In this document: positions 46,157-57,487 of the stretch, one piece after another | Layout of the letters: every line of letters begins with the position of its first letter | Position numbering within the stretch: the stretch's first letter is position 1 | Source of the DNA: Cryptomeria japonica | Lineage: Eukaryota; Streptophyta; Pinopsida; Cupressales; Cupressaceae | Reading direction: 5' to 3' | DNA: 64,000 bases | NCBI RefSeq assembly: GCF_030272615.1 | Contig: NC_081415.1 | Coordinates: forward strand, 232,939,303-233,003,302 | Position numbers and translations under genes: made by a program | Notes under the pieces: generated by a model | What the model was told of the DNA's origin: nothing | The model's input: only the letters and a program-made list of their open reading frames with translations | Database searches by the model: none

Positions 46157-46934
46157 TGTATATGGTGAAAATGGGTGACAATGATAATAATATTGAAAGG
46201 CTAAATGAATTCAACCCCAAAACCCTAGCCTAACAACAACAAAGATCCACCATAACATATGAAGATTACCTAAGACAATGCAAATCAAATGAAATCACAA
46301 AGATTATACCATCACATGTCCAATAGGGTTTTGATCTCCATTCTTCCTATCTCCATTGATCTTGCTTGATATATTTGCTCTCAGATTTTATGTGCACAAG
46401 AGCTCAACAAAGAACGGAATGTGGTTGCAAGTAGGATCGTAGTGTAGTCAATTGCATAAAAGATGATTAGCATGAATGATTAGGGTTTGATAATGAAGGA
46501 AGCATCTCCTTATATAGAAGACACAATATGAAATGGAGGGATAAGATTGAGAGGTGTAAAAGGAGGTCGGCTATGATTAGAGGGTAGGTAAAAGAAATAA
46601 TAAAATAATGAAAGGGGTAGGTAGTGTATGAATTAAGAGATGAATGACATGTGTCATAGGTAGAAAAGGTTAATGAATTAATTAAATAAATAAAGATTTA
46701 TTTAATTAATAGAAGAAGTAGGATAATTAAATAAATAAGAATATTTATTTAATTTAGGAAAAGGATAATTTAAATAAATAACTGTATTTATTTAAATGAG
46801 AAATAAGGCTAGAAGAGGATAAATGAATTAATTAAATAAATAAGGATTTATTTAATTAATAGAAGAATTAGGCTTAGATAATTAAATAAATAAAATATTT
46901 ATTTAATTAGACTGGACAATTTTAGGTGTCTACA
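46157..46934 (-). repeat. 3' LTR of the Tat-type element
   Basis: 778 bp. Between 46670 and 46915 there are alternating 'attaaataaataa' and 'atttatttaatta' blocks that can fold on themselves. Near-identical to 56704-57482. Confidence 0.93.
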
Positions 46935-46948
46935 TTTTGCCCCTCTTT
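46935..46948 (-). promoter_or_regulatory. Polypurine tract of the Tat-type element
   Basis: Minus strand AAAGAGGGGCAAAA directly before TGTAGACACC of the LTR, the arrangement common in Tat-lineage elements. Confidence 0.85.
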
Positions 46949-46981
46949 GAGACAATGCGACTTGTCGCGTTGTTTCAAAGA
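46944..46981. repeat. Hairpin next to the polypurine tract
   Basis: 18-base arms TCTTTGAGACAATGCGAC and GTCGCGTTGTTTCAAAGA pair with two mismatches around a two-base loop. The left arm overlaps the polypurine tract. Confidence 0.85.
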
Positions 46982-47273
46982 AGATAAGATGAACTGATAC
47001 AGAGTTGCCCCAGAATGGGAATGATATGCCCCCTCGAGAGATTGGATGAAAATGTCTGAAAAGATTGCAGACAATCTCTCGATAAGAAAGAAAGGCTAGA
47101 ATGGATTGACCGGATAAAGTGATAGAGTCACGGGATAATGAAGACTGACTCGGGAAACGAGGGCTAGGGCAGTGTATAAGATAGACCACGAGGGAAAATA
47201 CATCCTCATTGTCATCTACACATTCACAAGAGCATATTGCAGAGTGAAAATAGAGCAGGAGCAGTCAGCAGCG

Positions 47274-48330
47274 ATGGCTTTCACTCACAGATTCGACCGC
47301 GTTCACCGATTTCAGAGGCCAGCAGAGGCAGGAGAGCCGGTAAGTACCGCCAAACCTCCTCGTACTTTAACACATTTAATATTGTCATTAATGCATGCTA
47401 GATAGGGTCATAAATGCGCTTAGACTAGGGTCCAAAAAGTGTCGAAAACGTCCAGGCGCGTCTGCGTTGGTGCCAGGTGTGTCTATGATGGACAGGCGCG
47501 TTTGTGTTTGAAAAGTATGAATTTGCATCTTCTAGGTCAAATCGACAGTTCTGTGATGAACATATGCTGTCGATTGGATAAGCTGCTGAGGGGATACACT
47601 CAAGCAAGTCCTCTAGGAAGACTAGGATAGATCAAGGCACTTTGTGATGAACAGGGAGTACTGAAATATGAGCAACACTTTTTGATGAATAGGGAGTGCA
47701 AATGTGAGTAACACTTTGTGATGAACAGGGAGTGTCACACACGTAGTACTTTGTGATGAACAGTGAGTACCACTAGGATAAATAGCAACACTTTGGGATG
47801 AACAGTGAGTGTCACTAGGGTAGATAGCCATATGCATTTAGATAACAAGTAGCATTTTGTGATAAACAGTGAATGCCGCTATAACTGACATGATTGAGTT
47901 GTTTGACTGCAGGAGTATTTGCCGATGCTAGAGTCACAGGAGAGATTCCCGTTGACGCAGAGGTTGCGACCTAAGCTATCGCTCGAGGACAGAACTGCCA
48001 TCGAGGAGATGTGTTTGAGACATGTGCTGTATGTGCTTGAGTTTCGAGCAAACATGGGTTTGCTGACTACACTGGCTGAGAGATGGCACTTTGAGACGTG
48101 CACGTTTCATCTGCCAATGGGTGAGATGACAGTCACCCTGGAGGATGTATATAGGATTATGCAGATACTGATTGATGGGGAGCTGATTCCGTACGATCAA
48201 GACGGAGACAGCGATGCCCTTAGATGAGTGTTCTAGGATCCAAGACTGGAGATGAGGGTGGGACATGTGGCATGGGATACCATGACATGGATAGGATTAG
48301 CACTACCAATAGTGTTGGCAGGAGTGATCA
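47274..48330 (+). pseudogene. Plant mobile domain (PMD) protein, two-exon frame antisense to the Tat-type element
   Basis: Exon 1 (47274-47339): ATG, 22 codons, ending at a consensus donor (CCG|GTAAGT). Exon 2 (47913 onward) follows a pyrimidine-containing TGACTGCAG acceptor and continues in phase. It encodes about 100 residues with a segment beginning ERWHFETCTFHLPMGEMTVT and then LEDVYRI, the signature of the plant mobile domain (MAIN/MAIL-like, PF10536 type), normally TLVERW...THTFHL...GEMTVTLEDV. TGA at 48225 and TAG at 48234 break it. The frame resumes (DPRLEMRVGHVAWDTM) to a possible donor at 48331. Additional antisense ORFs, including PMD, are known from Tat-lineage elements between pol and the 3' LTR. 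Their role is unsettled. Confidence 0.75.
47637..47880. repeat. Minisatellite inside the PMD intron
   Basis: About six units of 35-45 bp around 'cactttgtgatgaacaggga', starting near 47637, 47676, 47708, 47748, 47790 and 47852. Located in the inferred intron 47340-47912. Confidence 0.8.
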
Positions 48331-48339
48331 GTGAGTTCC

Positions 48340-50029
48340 TCTATATCAGTTTTGTACCATTTTGTATAATGATGTAGACACCTGCGGGTGATTGTAGCCA
48401 TATGATTTTGACATCATTGTATCATGACACTTTATATATATATATATATATATGAGATGATTCATCTTTGCGGCAGCTATATGCATGTGTACCTATGTGA
48501 TGAGATGTTCTTATGTGATGCTTATGATATGGATGCAAATATGTATATGATGCAATGCAATATTTTTTTTTTTTGTTCGTTTATGTTTTATATGTGTATG
48601 CATGATGCAAATGTGAATGTAAGTAATGCAGATGAATATGATAATGCAAATGTAAATTGTGCTAACAGGTGTTGTGTGCAGGATGTGATGCAGTTGTGAT
48701 ATCTATATGTATGTATGAAATGCTTATATGTGGTAATGTAGGTGCAACTACATGAAATGAAAATATTTTTGGTGTGTCATTATACTCAGTCATGTGATAG
48801 CAGGCTACGTGGACTCGAGAAGGATGATGCAAGTCAATCAAGAAAGGGGGATGAAAGACAGAAGATATGAAAGTGAAAGAGCTTCTTGTGCGTTATCATC
48901 ATTGAGCTTTATTATGGCAAGTAGGTTATGACAATCGAGGCATATGTTCGACCCAAAAAATCATTGTACCTGTTTGCATGGAGATAAGACAGTCACAAAC
49001 AAGGAATGCCCCAGTTCACACTAGACTCACAGTGTCCTCATATCCTTGGACAAGTCATAGCATTACTAAGAGACAATCCAAAGACAACAAATACAAATAG
49101 GTGACCATACCCCATCCTCGCCTTTCTAGTCAAAGACATCCCAGAAAAGCTAAAAGACATGTCACCAAAAAAAAAAGATGAAATCAAAAGAAAACCAAGA
49201 CTCAACATCAACATCCACTGTAGTCCTCAAGTTTAGTGTCTCTTGTCACTTGTATAAGTTTTATTTGATTGTGGTCACAATGTTTACTTTCACAGAAAGG
49301 ATAGATAGCACTGAACCATAATGTTGTCTGAGTCTATTGAAAGATTTGATTTGTTGAAGCCCATTGTTGTTGCGGTCTCATCTAAAACTGACTGAATCCA
49401 TGAAACTGATACTTTATTGCGGAAAAGATGAAACTTTATTGCGGATCTGTGATGCAAATGTTGCTTTATTCTGGATTGTGCGCGGATAAACTCAAGAAAG
49501 ATGGAAGAAACTGTACTCCTCGAAACATGTGATGTTCTTAGTTCCACACCCATCACTAGACATAGGATTTTGCCTTAGCCACAGATAGGATCTGATTTAT
49601 TATGGATGGAAAGGGATGAAAAGGAATGTTTATTATGAATGGCTAACCAATCTTGGGTAGATCAATTGACAAGCCATGATGGGAATGGGTAAGTTTATTA
49701 TGGATGAATTGGTCGTGAGTGTGTGCAAAGTGAAAAGATGAAAGTGAATCCTGAAGGAGGGAGGAGCAATGTCTCTACGCATGGTGCTGGTGACCCAGTT
49801 TTCGCCATGGTACTTGCCCAGGGCGCCACCAAAGTGGTTTTCACCGTTGGACGAAATTATTTCTCTTTACTTTTTTCAATTTTTCAATGTTTTTTTGTGT
49901 CACAAGGCACCTGTTTGCCAGGTTTTCACCAAGTAATGATTTTTTTGTTTTATAATTTTTTTGTATTTTTGAAATTTTTTGATTTTTTTGGTATTTTTGA
50001 AATTAGGATACTCTGAAGAGCTATGTGTA
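48340..50029. other. Non-coding region between integrase tail and PMD frame of the Tat-type element
   Basis: No supported gene. The 88-codon minus-strand frame at 49290-49556 has no recognised motif. 49310-49470 contains repeated 'tttattgcgga' and 'gatgaaactttattg' phrases. Confidence 0.45.
48432..48453. repeat. (TA)n microsatellite
   Basis: About ten uninterrupted TA units. Confidence 0.9.
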
Positions 50030-53000
50030 GAACCTGCGAAGGTGCAAGCTATTGATAGGATCCTCCAAAGGTTCTCCATCTGTAGTTGAGAGCTAATATG
50101 CACCAGATCCATATGCTGCTGTAACAATGTAGGGACCAAACTAGTTTGGTTCGAACTTGCCCTTCTTCTCTCTGTCTTGCTGATTTTTAAGATTTTCTCT
50201 GAGAACCAAGTCACCTACCTCAAATGTGCGAGGCTTGACCTTGTGATTGTAGTTACATTGTTTCTTGACTGAATGATGTGTAGCTTGAGTGTCTATCTTC
50301 CTTGATAAAGGAACTGAGATAGGATTACTAGTGTGTGGACTACACAGGCCCGTATGCGTGTCACCTGAAGAAGTTTGGGCATCCCTGATAACAAAGTCCT
50401 TTGAGTAAGCTCCATTAAAGGTCCATGATGTATCACTAGAAGGTAAAGGATGTGTGGAACAAGTGGATGAATGATGAAGGCTTATGATTGTGAAAAGAAG
50501 TGAAAGTAGGATAGCATGATGGAGACTTGGGATCAACAAGTATGCTTTTTGACTTGAAATTGTAGAACTTTTGCCCCCAGTTATTTTTATATTATGGGAG
50601 ATCATATCTTTGTCTTTTTCTTTCATAGGATTTTTATCCTCGACCTTGATTTTTGCCGAGTCCAATAGCTTTTGATTTTGATTTGGACTGAAGGAATTTT
50701 CTTTATTTTTGACTTTTAGATTTTTCTTTTCAAAGCTTAAATCTTGATCCCCAATTAGTAAGGGCTTTTTTGATTTTTGTTGATCCAAGTCTAGAAGCGG
50801 AGTGGAAATGGAATGAGCAGATGAAATAGTAAGGCTATGTGAGTTATCAAGAGGGTTGGTGATAGACTCAGTAGATTCTTTGTTGGAACCACTCTTAGGA
50901 CTATTGATATCAAGAGTTGCTTGCACCGCTAGAGGAGATTTGCATTCAGACTTAGTAGCCACAACACTAGGTGGTTCACACCCAATTCCTTGGTCTTGTA
51001 TATTGCTTGTAGGTTGTTCCTGTTGATAGAATACCTTAGGAGATAATGGGAGTTGGTCAACATGAAATATATACTCACCACATCCTAGGTCTTTAATCTT
51101 GAACTTTTCTTTTAGCTCTGCTTGTTTGGATGTAGAAGCTTTTAAGGATTCAGGATCCACGTATGCCGATGAAGGAACAGCTTCGCGATTGACTGGGATT
51201 GTTATTTCTAATTGAGGTTGTAGATTGTTGCAATATATGAATGGATTTGGATCTTCTTTGACGGTCACTTCAACTCCATTGTGTGGAAACTTGATACATC
51301 GATGATATGTAGATGGGACTGTGCTCATTTCATGAATCCATGGGCGTCCCAAGAGTATGTTGTATGTGAGATTGATGTCTAGGATTTGACAAACCACATC
51401 CTTCATAACTGGCCCAACTCTGAGAGGTAAGGTGACTGTGCCTTTGGACGAACGTTCTTCATCATCATATGCCTTAATGGTGATTTGATTTGTAGAATTC
51501 ACAACTTTATCAGAATATCCCAATTGTTTAATTGTGCTCAATGTACAAATGTTTAGACCTGCTCCTCCATCTATCAGGACTCGTTTTATTCGATGTTTGT
51601 GAATGAAGGCTTCAATGTGTAGTGGTGCATTATGTGGCTGACTTACAGATGCGTCATCGGCTTCTATGAAAGTAAGGGAGTGTGGAACGGAAAGGTATCC
51701 CACCATGGCTTGAAACTGGTCCACGTTCAGATCAGTAGGAATAGCAGTATCTCTCAAGATTTTGTCAAGAATGGCTTTATTTGCGGGAGATATGCGTAAT
51801 AGCTCAAGGATTGAAATGAGTGCGGGTGTCTTCCCTAATTGTTCTACAAGGTCATACTCAGGTTTGGTTGATGAAGAAGCGGTGTTTTTAGTTGGAGCAC
51901 CTTGCAAAGTGAATTTACTTTGGCGAGTTGTAACATGACATTCAGAGGTAGGTTCGGAAGAAGATCCAATACCTTTTAGGACAATCTTGGGTCTCTGAGT
52001 AGAATTCTTGGATGCTTTGTCCTTGATGATAATAGTAGAGACGTAATTGTCCATCGATATGTGATTGATAGTTGAATCATAGTTATAGGATGCTCTGGTA
52101 TAGTTGGTTTGGTCATTTGTGGCTTTAGCTTTTCCCTTGTCATGTTTTGGGAATGGTTCCTTAAACATCTCATGTTCTTGATTGGATGAATGTCCCTCAA
52201 TCTCAATATCACCTCTATCAATGAGATCTTGTATGATGTTCTTCAATCGATGACAATTTCCTGTCTTATGACCCTTGCTCTTATGAAATTCACAATACTC
52301 ATCATCATTCCACCAATTTGGTTTAACCTTTGGTTCATATGGAGGAAAATATGGAACTGTGATTATTTTGTTTGCCACTAGCTTTTTGAAAACTGACTCA
52401 AGTGGTTCTCCCAATGGGGTGTACTTCCTTTGTGATCTGGAAGTTGTTTGAGTATTCACTTGATTGTTTGTAGAACTTGATCCAGAAAAAATGAATTTGG
52501 GTCGCACTGTGTTGGCATCAACAACACCATCATTGACTGTGTTCTTGTTTTTATTCCAAAATCTTGGCTTGTCTTTTCCTTTAAAGTCATCTTTGTTTTC
52601 CTTGAATATTTTAATGACTCCTTGTTCAATTAGGACCTTTTCTGTTGCTAAGCCTTTTTCAATGACGTCCTTGAAGGTGGACAAACAAGCTTTCCTTAAG
52701 TCATAACCAATCTCTTTGTTAACATTTTGGGTGAACATTTCTACCATTTGTTTTTGTGGAATTTCACAAGAGCATCTGCTGGCTAGATTTCTCCATCTTT
52801 GTAAAAATGATGCAAAAGATTCTCCCTCTTTTTGCTTAGTATTGCACAAAGTAGTGACTGATATGTCTGTCTCTATGTTGTAGGAGAAATGTTGAATAAA
52901 TGCCTCTGCTAAGTCACCCCATGACTTAACTCCAGGTGGAAGTTGGGAGAACCATTCCATAGCTTGATCACCTAAGCTTTGTGGGAATAATCTCATCAAA

Positions 53001-54139
53001 TATGTCTCTTCTGCTGCTACCTCAATGCAAGCTGTGAAAAATTGTCTTATGTGTGCCTTAGGATCCCCTTTTCCTCTATACTTATCAAATTTAGGCATCA
53101 CAAAGTGTGTAGGAAAAGGAGGCATTGGAATGCTCTTGTCAAATGGATAAGGACATATGTCTCTCATTGTGTATGTTGGCTTTGGTGTATTTATGTCCTC
53201 CATTTTCTTTTGTAAGTCCTTGATTTGTTGTTCCAAACTGCTCTTAGGTGGAGATCGACTTCTTGGACCATACCCCATGCTTGAGGCACCAATTGGAGGA
53301 GGAGCATGTTGCATATATGGATGATATTGATCATACACATGTTCATATGGAGGAGGTCTCTAGAAATGCTGTGTATGTGGACCACTTGGTATAGATTCAT
53401 GTTGAGGAACACCATATCTATTTTGTGCATGTATACCATATTCTACAGGCATGCCATGTTCTAATGTGTTGCCCCCAAATTTGACACGGGGTTTCCTTGT
53501 GTCCAAATTTTGAGCATGCCTTTGAATAACCAATTGCTTTGGTGGTTGATCCTTAGCATTGGTATGTGAATGAGCATATCTGTCTGCATAAGACTTCCAT
53601 AATGGCCTGCGAAGGTGAGTATCATATGCTTGACCATGTGTGTATGGGACCTCTGGTTTTTGAAACAAAGATGATGGTGATTCAGGTACCATATGTGGTC
53701 CTCTATTGCCTCCACTATTAGGCCTCCTTTGATCCATGTTGGAGTGAGTTTGTTGCAAAGGTCGATTTTCCATTATTTGAGACATGTCAAAATCATGAGG
53801 TATCTTGGCTCCACTTTGTGCCATCATTTGTAAGAAGTATTGTCTATCCCTCCTCATTATTTCCTCAACCAATCGATTGAAATGGGGATTCATAATGGAT
53901 TCTTCCACATCTGCTGAATGTACTGAAAAGTTGTCCACATTGTCATTTTGTGTAGCATTGTTGTTTATAGTGTCCATGTTCTCAACATTTGGAATGTTTC
54001 TATAGGCATCCATGTCAGGTAATGTAGTATGATCAGAATTGAAAAAGATATCATTGTCATACTCATAAGAACTCATGTTTGCAGACTCTTGAGCCTCTTT
54101 AGTTTCTGTCCTATATTTTTGAAGATGGGTTTCAACCAT
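50030..54139 (-). pseudogene. Tat-type gag-protease frame joined to an integrase tail
   Basis: One minus-strand frame from ATG 54139, with a TAG at 53360-53362 (after ...HTQHF) and continuing to TAG at 50141. Parts: N-terminal region (54139-53360); Pro/Tyr-rich start of the second block; gag core with KFDKYRGKGDPKAHIRQF and FPQSLGDQAMEWF (about 53100-52640); a zinc-ligand motif CEFHKSKGHKTGNC (about 52250-52300); a retropepsin with VLIDGGAGLN (about 51550-51580, DGG in place of DSG/DTG, as in many Tat elements) and NILLGRPWIHEM; then a Ser/Lys-rich linker with a strongly hydrophobic stretch (near 50500). The end is HKVKPRTFEVGDLVL...KGKFEPN, the C-terminal tail of gypsy integrase. Past TAG 50141 (expected Trp), FGPYIVT...LHLRRFYT continues to about 50030. 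RT, RNase H and the integrase core are gone. Confidence 0.87.
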
Positions 54140-55224
54140 GAACTAGGTATTGACCAAGATGTGAGAGACTAGATGAAAAATGGAAAGAGTATGGAAGACC
54201 AAGAGTTGAATGGAATGTAAATGAATCTGAAGTGTACTTGCAATGTCCAAAGTGTAAGACCAAGTATGTATGTAGTAGAGTAGGTTTGACTTCCAAAGAG
54301 AGGATAGTTTCTCTTGATGAGGTAAGTTGACCTTGACTCTAATTAAGACCAAATGAGACCCAAAGGTAAGAAACCTTGATGAGGGACCACTTAGCAAAGT
54401 GTTGTTGTATGTAGTGTGTTGACAAAGTATAGTGAGGACAAGCAAGTGACCTTTTGACTCAAGTTTAGACAAATGTGAATGTAATGTAAGATGTAAAGCA
54501 ATGATGGACTTTGTGAGACCCAAAGACAAGTTGAATGCTAGATGAAGACCTAGAGAAACAACCTAGGAAGCTCAAGAAATCCGAAACTGATTGCTCTTGT
54601 TTGCTGGACTGTAAAATTATTCCAATTTGTGAAGTTGTTGGTTGTGACCAAATCTGAATGTTTGACTATTTTTCATGACAAGAGGACACAATGTTGTTGA
54701 GGACTCAATGTTTGCAAGTGTTTAGACTCAAAATGACTCCAAGAAAAGTGTGTTGTTTGATGTAAAATTGTTTTGCATACACTTGAAGACACAAAAGACA
54801 CAATGTTTTGCTGTTTGGTCTTGAATGTTTTGAATGTTTAAAATAAGTCAAGAACAATTCTTATGGCTAGCCAAGACAATAGTTGTTGATCCCACATGAG
54901 GTTTTACCCCCGAGGCTACGCTATTCAGAGTGGATACTTAGATGCTTGACCTCATTGGCTCCACCCTTGGCACTCACTTCTCGGGTCAGCCAAGCATCAG
55001 TCCCCATGAAAACTCCCCGTGGCGAACTTTGTATCTCTACTAAGAACCGTATGTGTGTGGGCCGCTACCACAGGTCCGACCTCCTGCCCCAACAACTAGA
55101 AGGATTTGGGCTTCTAAAACAAAAAGGTGCTAGTAAGGGCATCCGCTCGTGTGGCCATACATGCGACACTTTCAGCTCTATAAATACAGAAGGCTCCCAG
55201 CCGGTAGGGGTTACACCCTACAAA

Positions 55225-55244
55225 TGATCAAATAAATTTGATCA
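55225..55244. repeat. Perfect palindrome in the Tat leader
   Basis: TGATCAAATAAATTTGATCA: 9-base arms around AA. Confidence 0.9.
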
Positions 55245-55719
55245 AACGGGTTTATGAGGAGACATAGTGTCGGTATGAACTAATCAGCACACGTTATCCA
55301 TAGTTTTCACCATGAATACAATTGTTTATAGTGGTTCGGAAGAGGTGGGTTTTCCTCGCTACCACTTGGGTCATTCTCTTCTCACTAGTAGTCCTAATGA
55401 CCACACGGGAAGACAGGCCCTCTAAAGATTAAACAAAAAGAGCCTATTGCTCAAGACACAAAAGGCAATGATTCAATTTTAGTGCACCAATTGAAGTGTT
55501 TGCTAGTCTATGAAAACAAGGCACACAATAAAAATCCAAAAAACCCTTGCCAAGGACCTGCAACAAATATTTATTAGTAGTTTGGATTGTTTCAAATGAG
55601 CACCCCTTCCTGCAAGCACACAAGTTAGGTAAATTTTAGATCCAAAAGACTTTGTGAAATAGGGGCCTTCAATAATGCGTTTTGTTGACCAATTCAAACA
55701 TTTAATTCATCATAAAAAA

Positions 55720-56590
55720 ATACCACCTGTAAAATTTCAAGAGATTTCCAGAAATGTAAGAAAATCCAAAAAATTTACTAATTTGCTCCAAAAATTAATT
55801 TTTTATGAAAAATCATAAAATTTTTATATAAAATGCAAAATCGATCTAAAAAATCTGAAATTTTTACTGGAAAGTTCTGATGGTCTTCCAAACCTGCACA
55901 AAATTTTTTTCTGCAACAAATCCAAGCAGTTTGTGAGATATGAGTAAAATAATGCAAAACCTTAATTTTCAAAGATCTGATTTTTGAAGAATAATTTTGC
56001 ATCAAATTTAAAATCACAAAGAACAAATCCTGTGTATAATTTTGAGAGATTTCCAAAAATGTAAGAAAATCCAAAAAATTCGCTAATTTGATCTCAAAAT
56101 TAATTTTTTATGAAAAATCATAAAAAATTCATATAAAATGCAAAATCAATCCAAAAAATTTAAATTTGTACTAAATCTTTCTGATACTTTTCCTGGCTTG
56201 CACAAAAAATTTGATGTCAAAATTCAAAGCTGTTTGTGAGATCTGATCAAAATAAGAAAAAACCCTAATTTTTAAAGATCCAATTTTTAGGGAAATATTT
56301 TGGATCAAAATTAAATTCACAATGAACAGATCCTATGTATAATTATGAGAGATTTCCAAAAATATAAGAAAATCCAAAAAATTCTCTCATTTGCTCTCAA
56401 AATTAATTTTTTATGAAAAATCATAAAAAATTTATGGAAAATGAAAGTATACTTCAAAAACTCTGAATTTTGGATTGAGAGCTCCTGATACTTTCTTCAA
56501 CTTGCAAAAACAATTTGGTGCAAAATTTCCAAGCCGTTTATGAGATATGATCGAATCTCTCCAAGATCTTGATTTTGTGTCCAAAGCCCT
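55720..56590. repeat. Tandem repeat of about 304 bp in the Tat leader
   Basis: Three units. 'aagaaaatccaaaaaatt' with 'gagatttcca' recurs at 55741, 56046 and 56349, followed each time by 'ttaattttttatgaaaaatc' and a 'gtgagatatga'-type part. Units differ by scattered substitutions. Confidence 0.85.
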
Positions 56591-56684
56591 AGCTGCAGAA
56601 GGTTATTCTCCAAATTGTTTTACAAAATAGCAATATAGGGTTAGAAAAATCTGCAAAAAACACAGATCTAAGAAAAATCTATGT

Positions 56685-56703
56685 CCCATGGGGTGTGCCA
56701 GAA
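56685..56703 (-). promoter_or_regulatory. Probable primer binding site of the Tat-type element
   Basis: Minus strand reads TTCTGGCACACCCCATGGG next to the LTR end. It resembles the TGGCAC-GCCC-type primer sites of Tat/Ogre-like elements. The tRNA was not matched. Confidence 0.55.
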
Positions 56704-57482
56704 TGTATATGGTGAAAATGGGTGACAATGATAATAATATTGAAAGGCTAAATGAATTCAACCACAAAACCCTAGCCTAACAACAACAAAGATCCACCAT
56801 AACATATGAAGATTACCTAAGACAATGAAAAATCAAATGAAATCACAAAGATTATACCATCACATGTCCAATAGGGTTTTGATCTCCATTCTTCCTATCT
56901 CCATTGATCTTGCTTGATATATTTGCTCTCAGATTTTATGTGCACAAGAGCTCAACAAAGAACGAAATGTGGTTGCAAGTAGGATCGTAGTGTAGTCAAT
57001 TGCATAAAAGATGATTAGCATGAACGATTAGGGTTTGATAATGAAGGAAGCATCTCCTTATATAGAAGACACAATATGAAATGGAGGGATAAGATTGAGA
57101 GGTGTAAAAGGAGGTTGGCTATGATTAGAGGGTAGGTAAAAGAAATAATAAAATAATGAAAGGGGTAGTTAGTGTATGAATTAAGAGATGAATGACATGT
57201 GTCATAGGTAGAAAAGGCTAATGAATTAATTAAATAAATAAAGATTTATTTAATTAATAGAAGAAGTAGGATAATTAAATAAATAAGAATATTTATTTAA
57301 TTTAGGAAAAGGATAATTTAAATAAATAAATGTATTTATTTAAATGAGAAATAAGGCTAGAAGAGGATAAATGAATTAATTAAATAAATAAGGATTTATT
57401 TAATTAATAGAAGAATTAGGCTTAGATAATTAAATAAATAAAATATTTATTTAATTAGACTGGACAATTTTAGGTGTCTACA
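56704..57482 (-). repeat. 5' LTR of the Tat-type element
   Basis: 779 bp. Partner of 46157-46934, with a one-base length difference in the 'caatgaaaaatc' / 'caatgcaaatc' stretch. Confidence 0.93.
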
Positions 57483-57487
57483 GTTTC

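Larger units (their letters stand above)
54140..56703 (-). other. Long leader of the Tat-type element
   Basis: About 2.5 kb between the 5' LTR and gag, typical of Tat-lineage elements. It contains a relatively GC-rich block (54890-55220), a perfect palindrome (55225-55244) and a tandem repeat (55720-56590). The 114-codon plus-strand frame at 54883-55227 and the minus-strand frame at 54143-54529 show no family motif and are not called. Confidence 0.7.
46157..57482 (-). mobile_element. Ty3/gypsy Tat-type LTR retrotransposon, internally deleted
   Basis: LTRs 46157-46934 and 56704-57482 start TGTATATGG and end GTCTACA. A perfect 5-bp duplication GTTTC lies at 46152-46156 and 57483-57487. By eye the LTRs differ at only about nine positions (near 1%), so this is the youngest insertion here. 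The minus strand carries primer site, long leader, gag-protease, an integrase tail, then about 3 kb with an antisense plant-mobile-domain frame, and a polypurine tract (AAAGAGGGGCAAAA) against the left LTR. RT, RNase H and the integrase core are missing, so it is non-autonomous. Element D keeps the empty site. Confidence 0.93.

Noticed and set aside
47637-47880. CRISPR-like array
   Set aside because: Imperfect 35-45 bp minisatellite without distinct spacers.
54883-55227. 114-codon plus-strand frame in the gypsy leader
   Set aside because: No recognisable domain, antisense to the element leader, probably a by-product of a GC-rich block.
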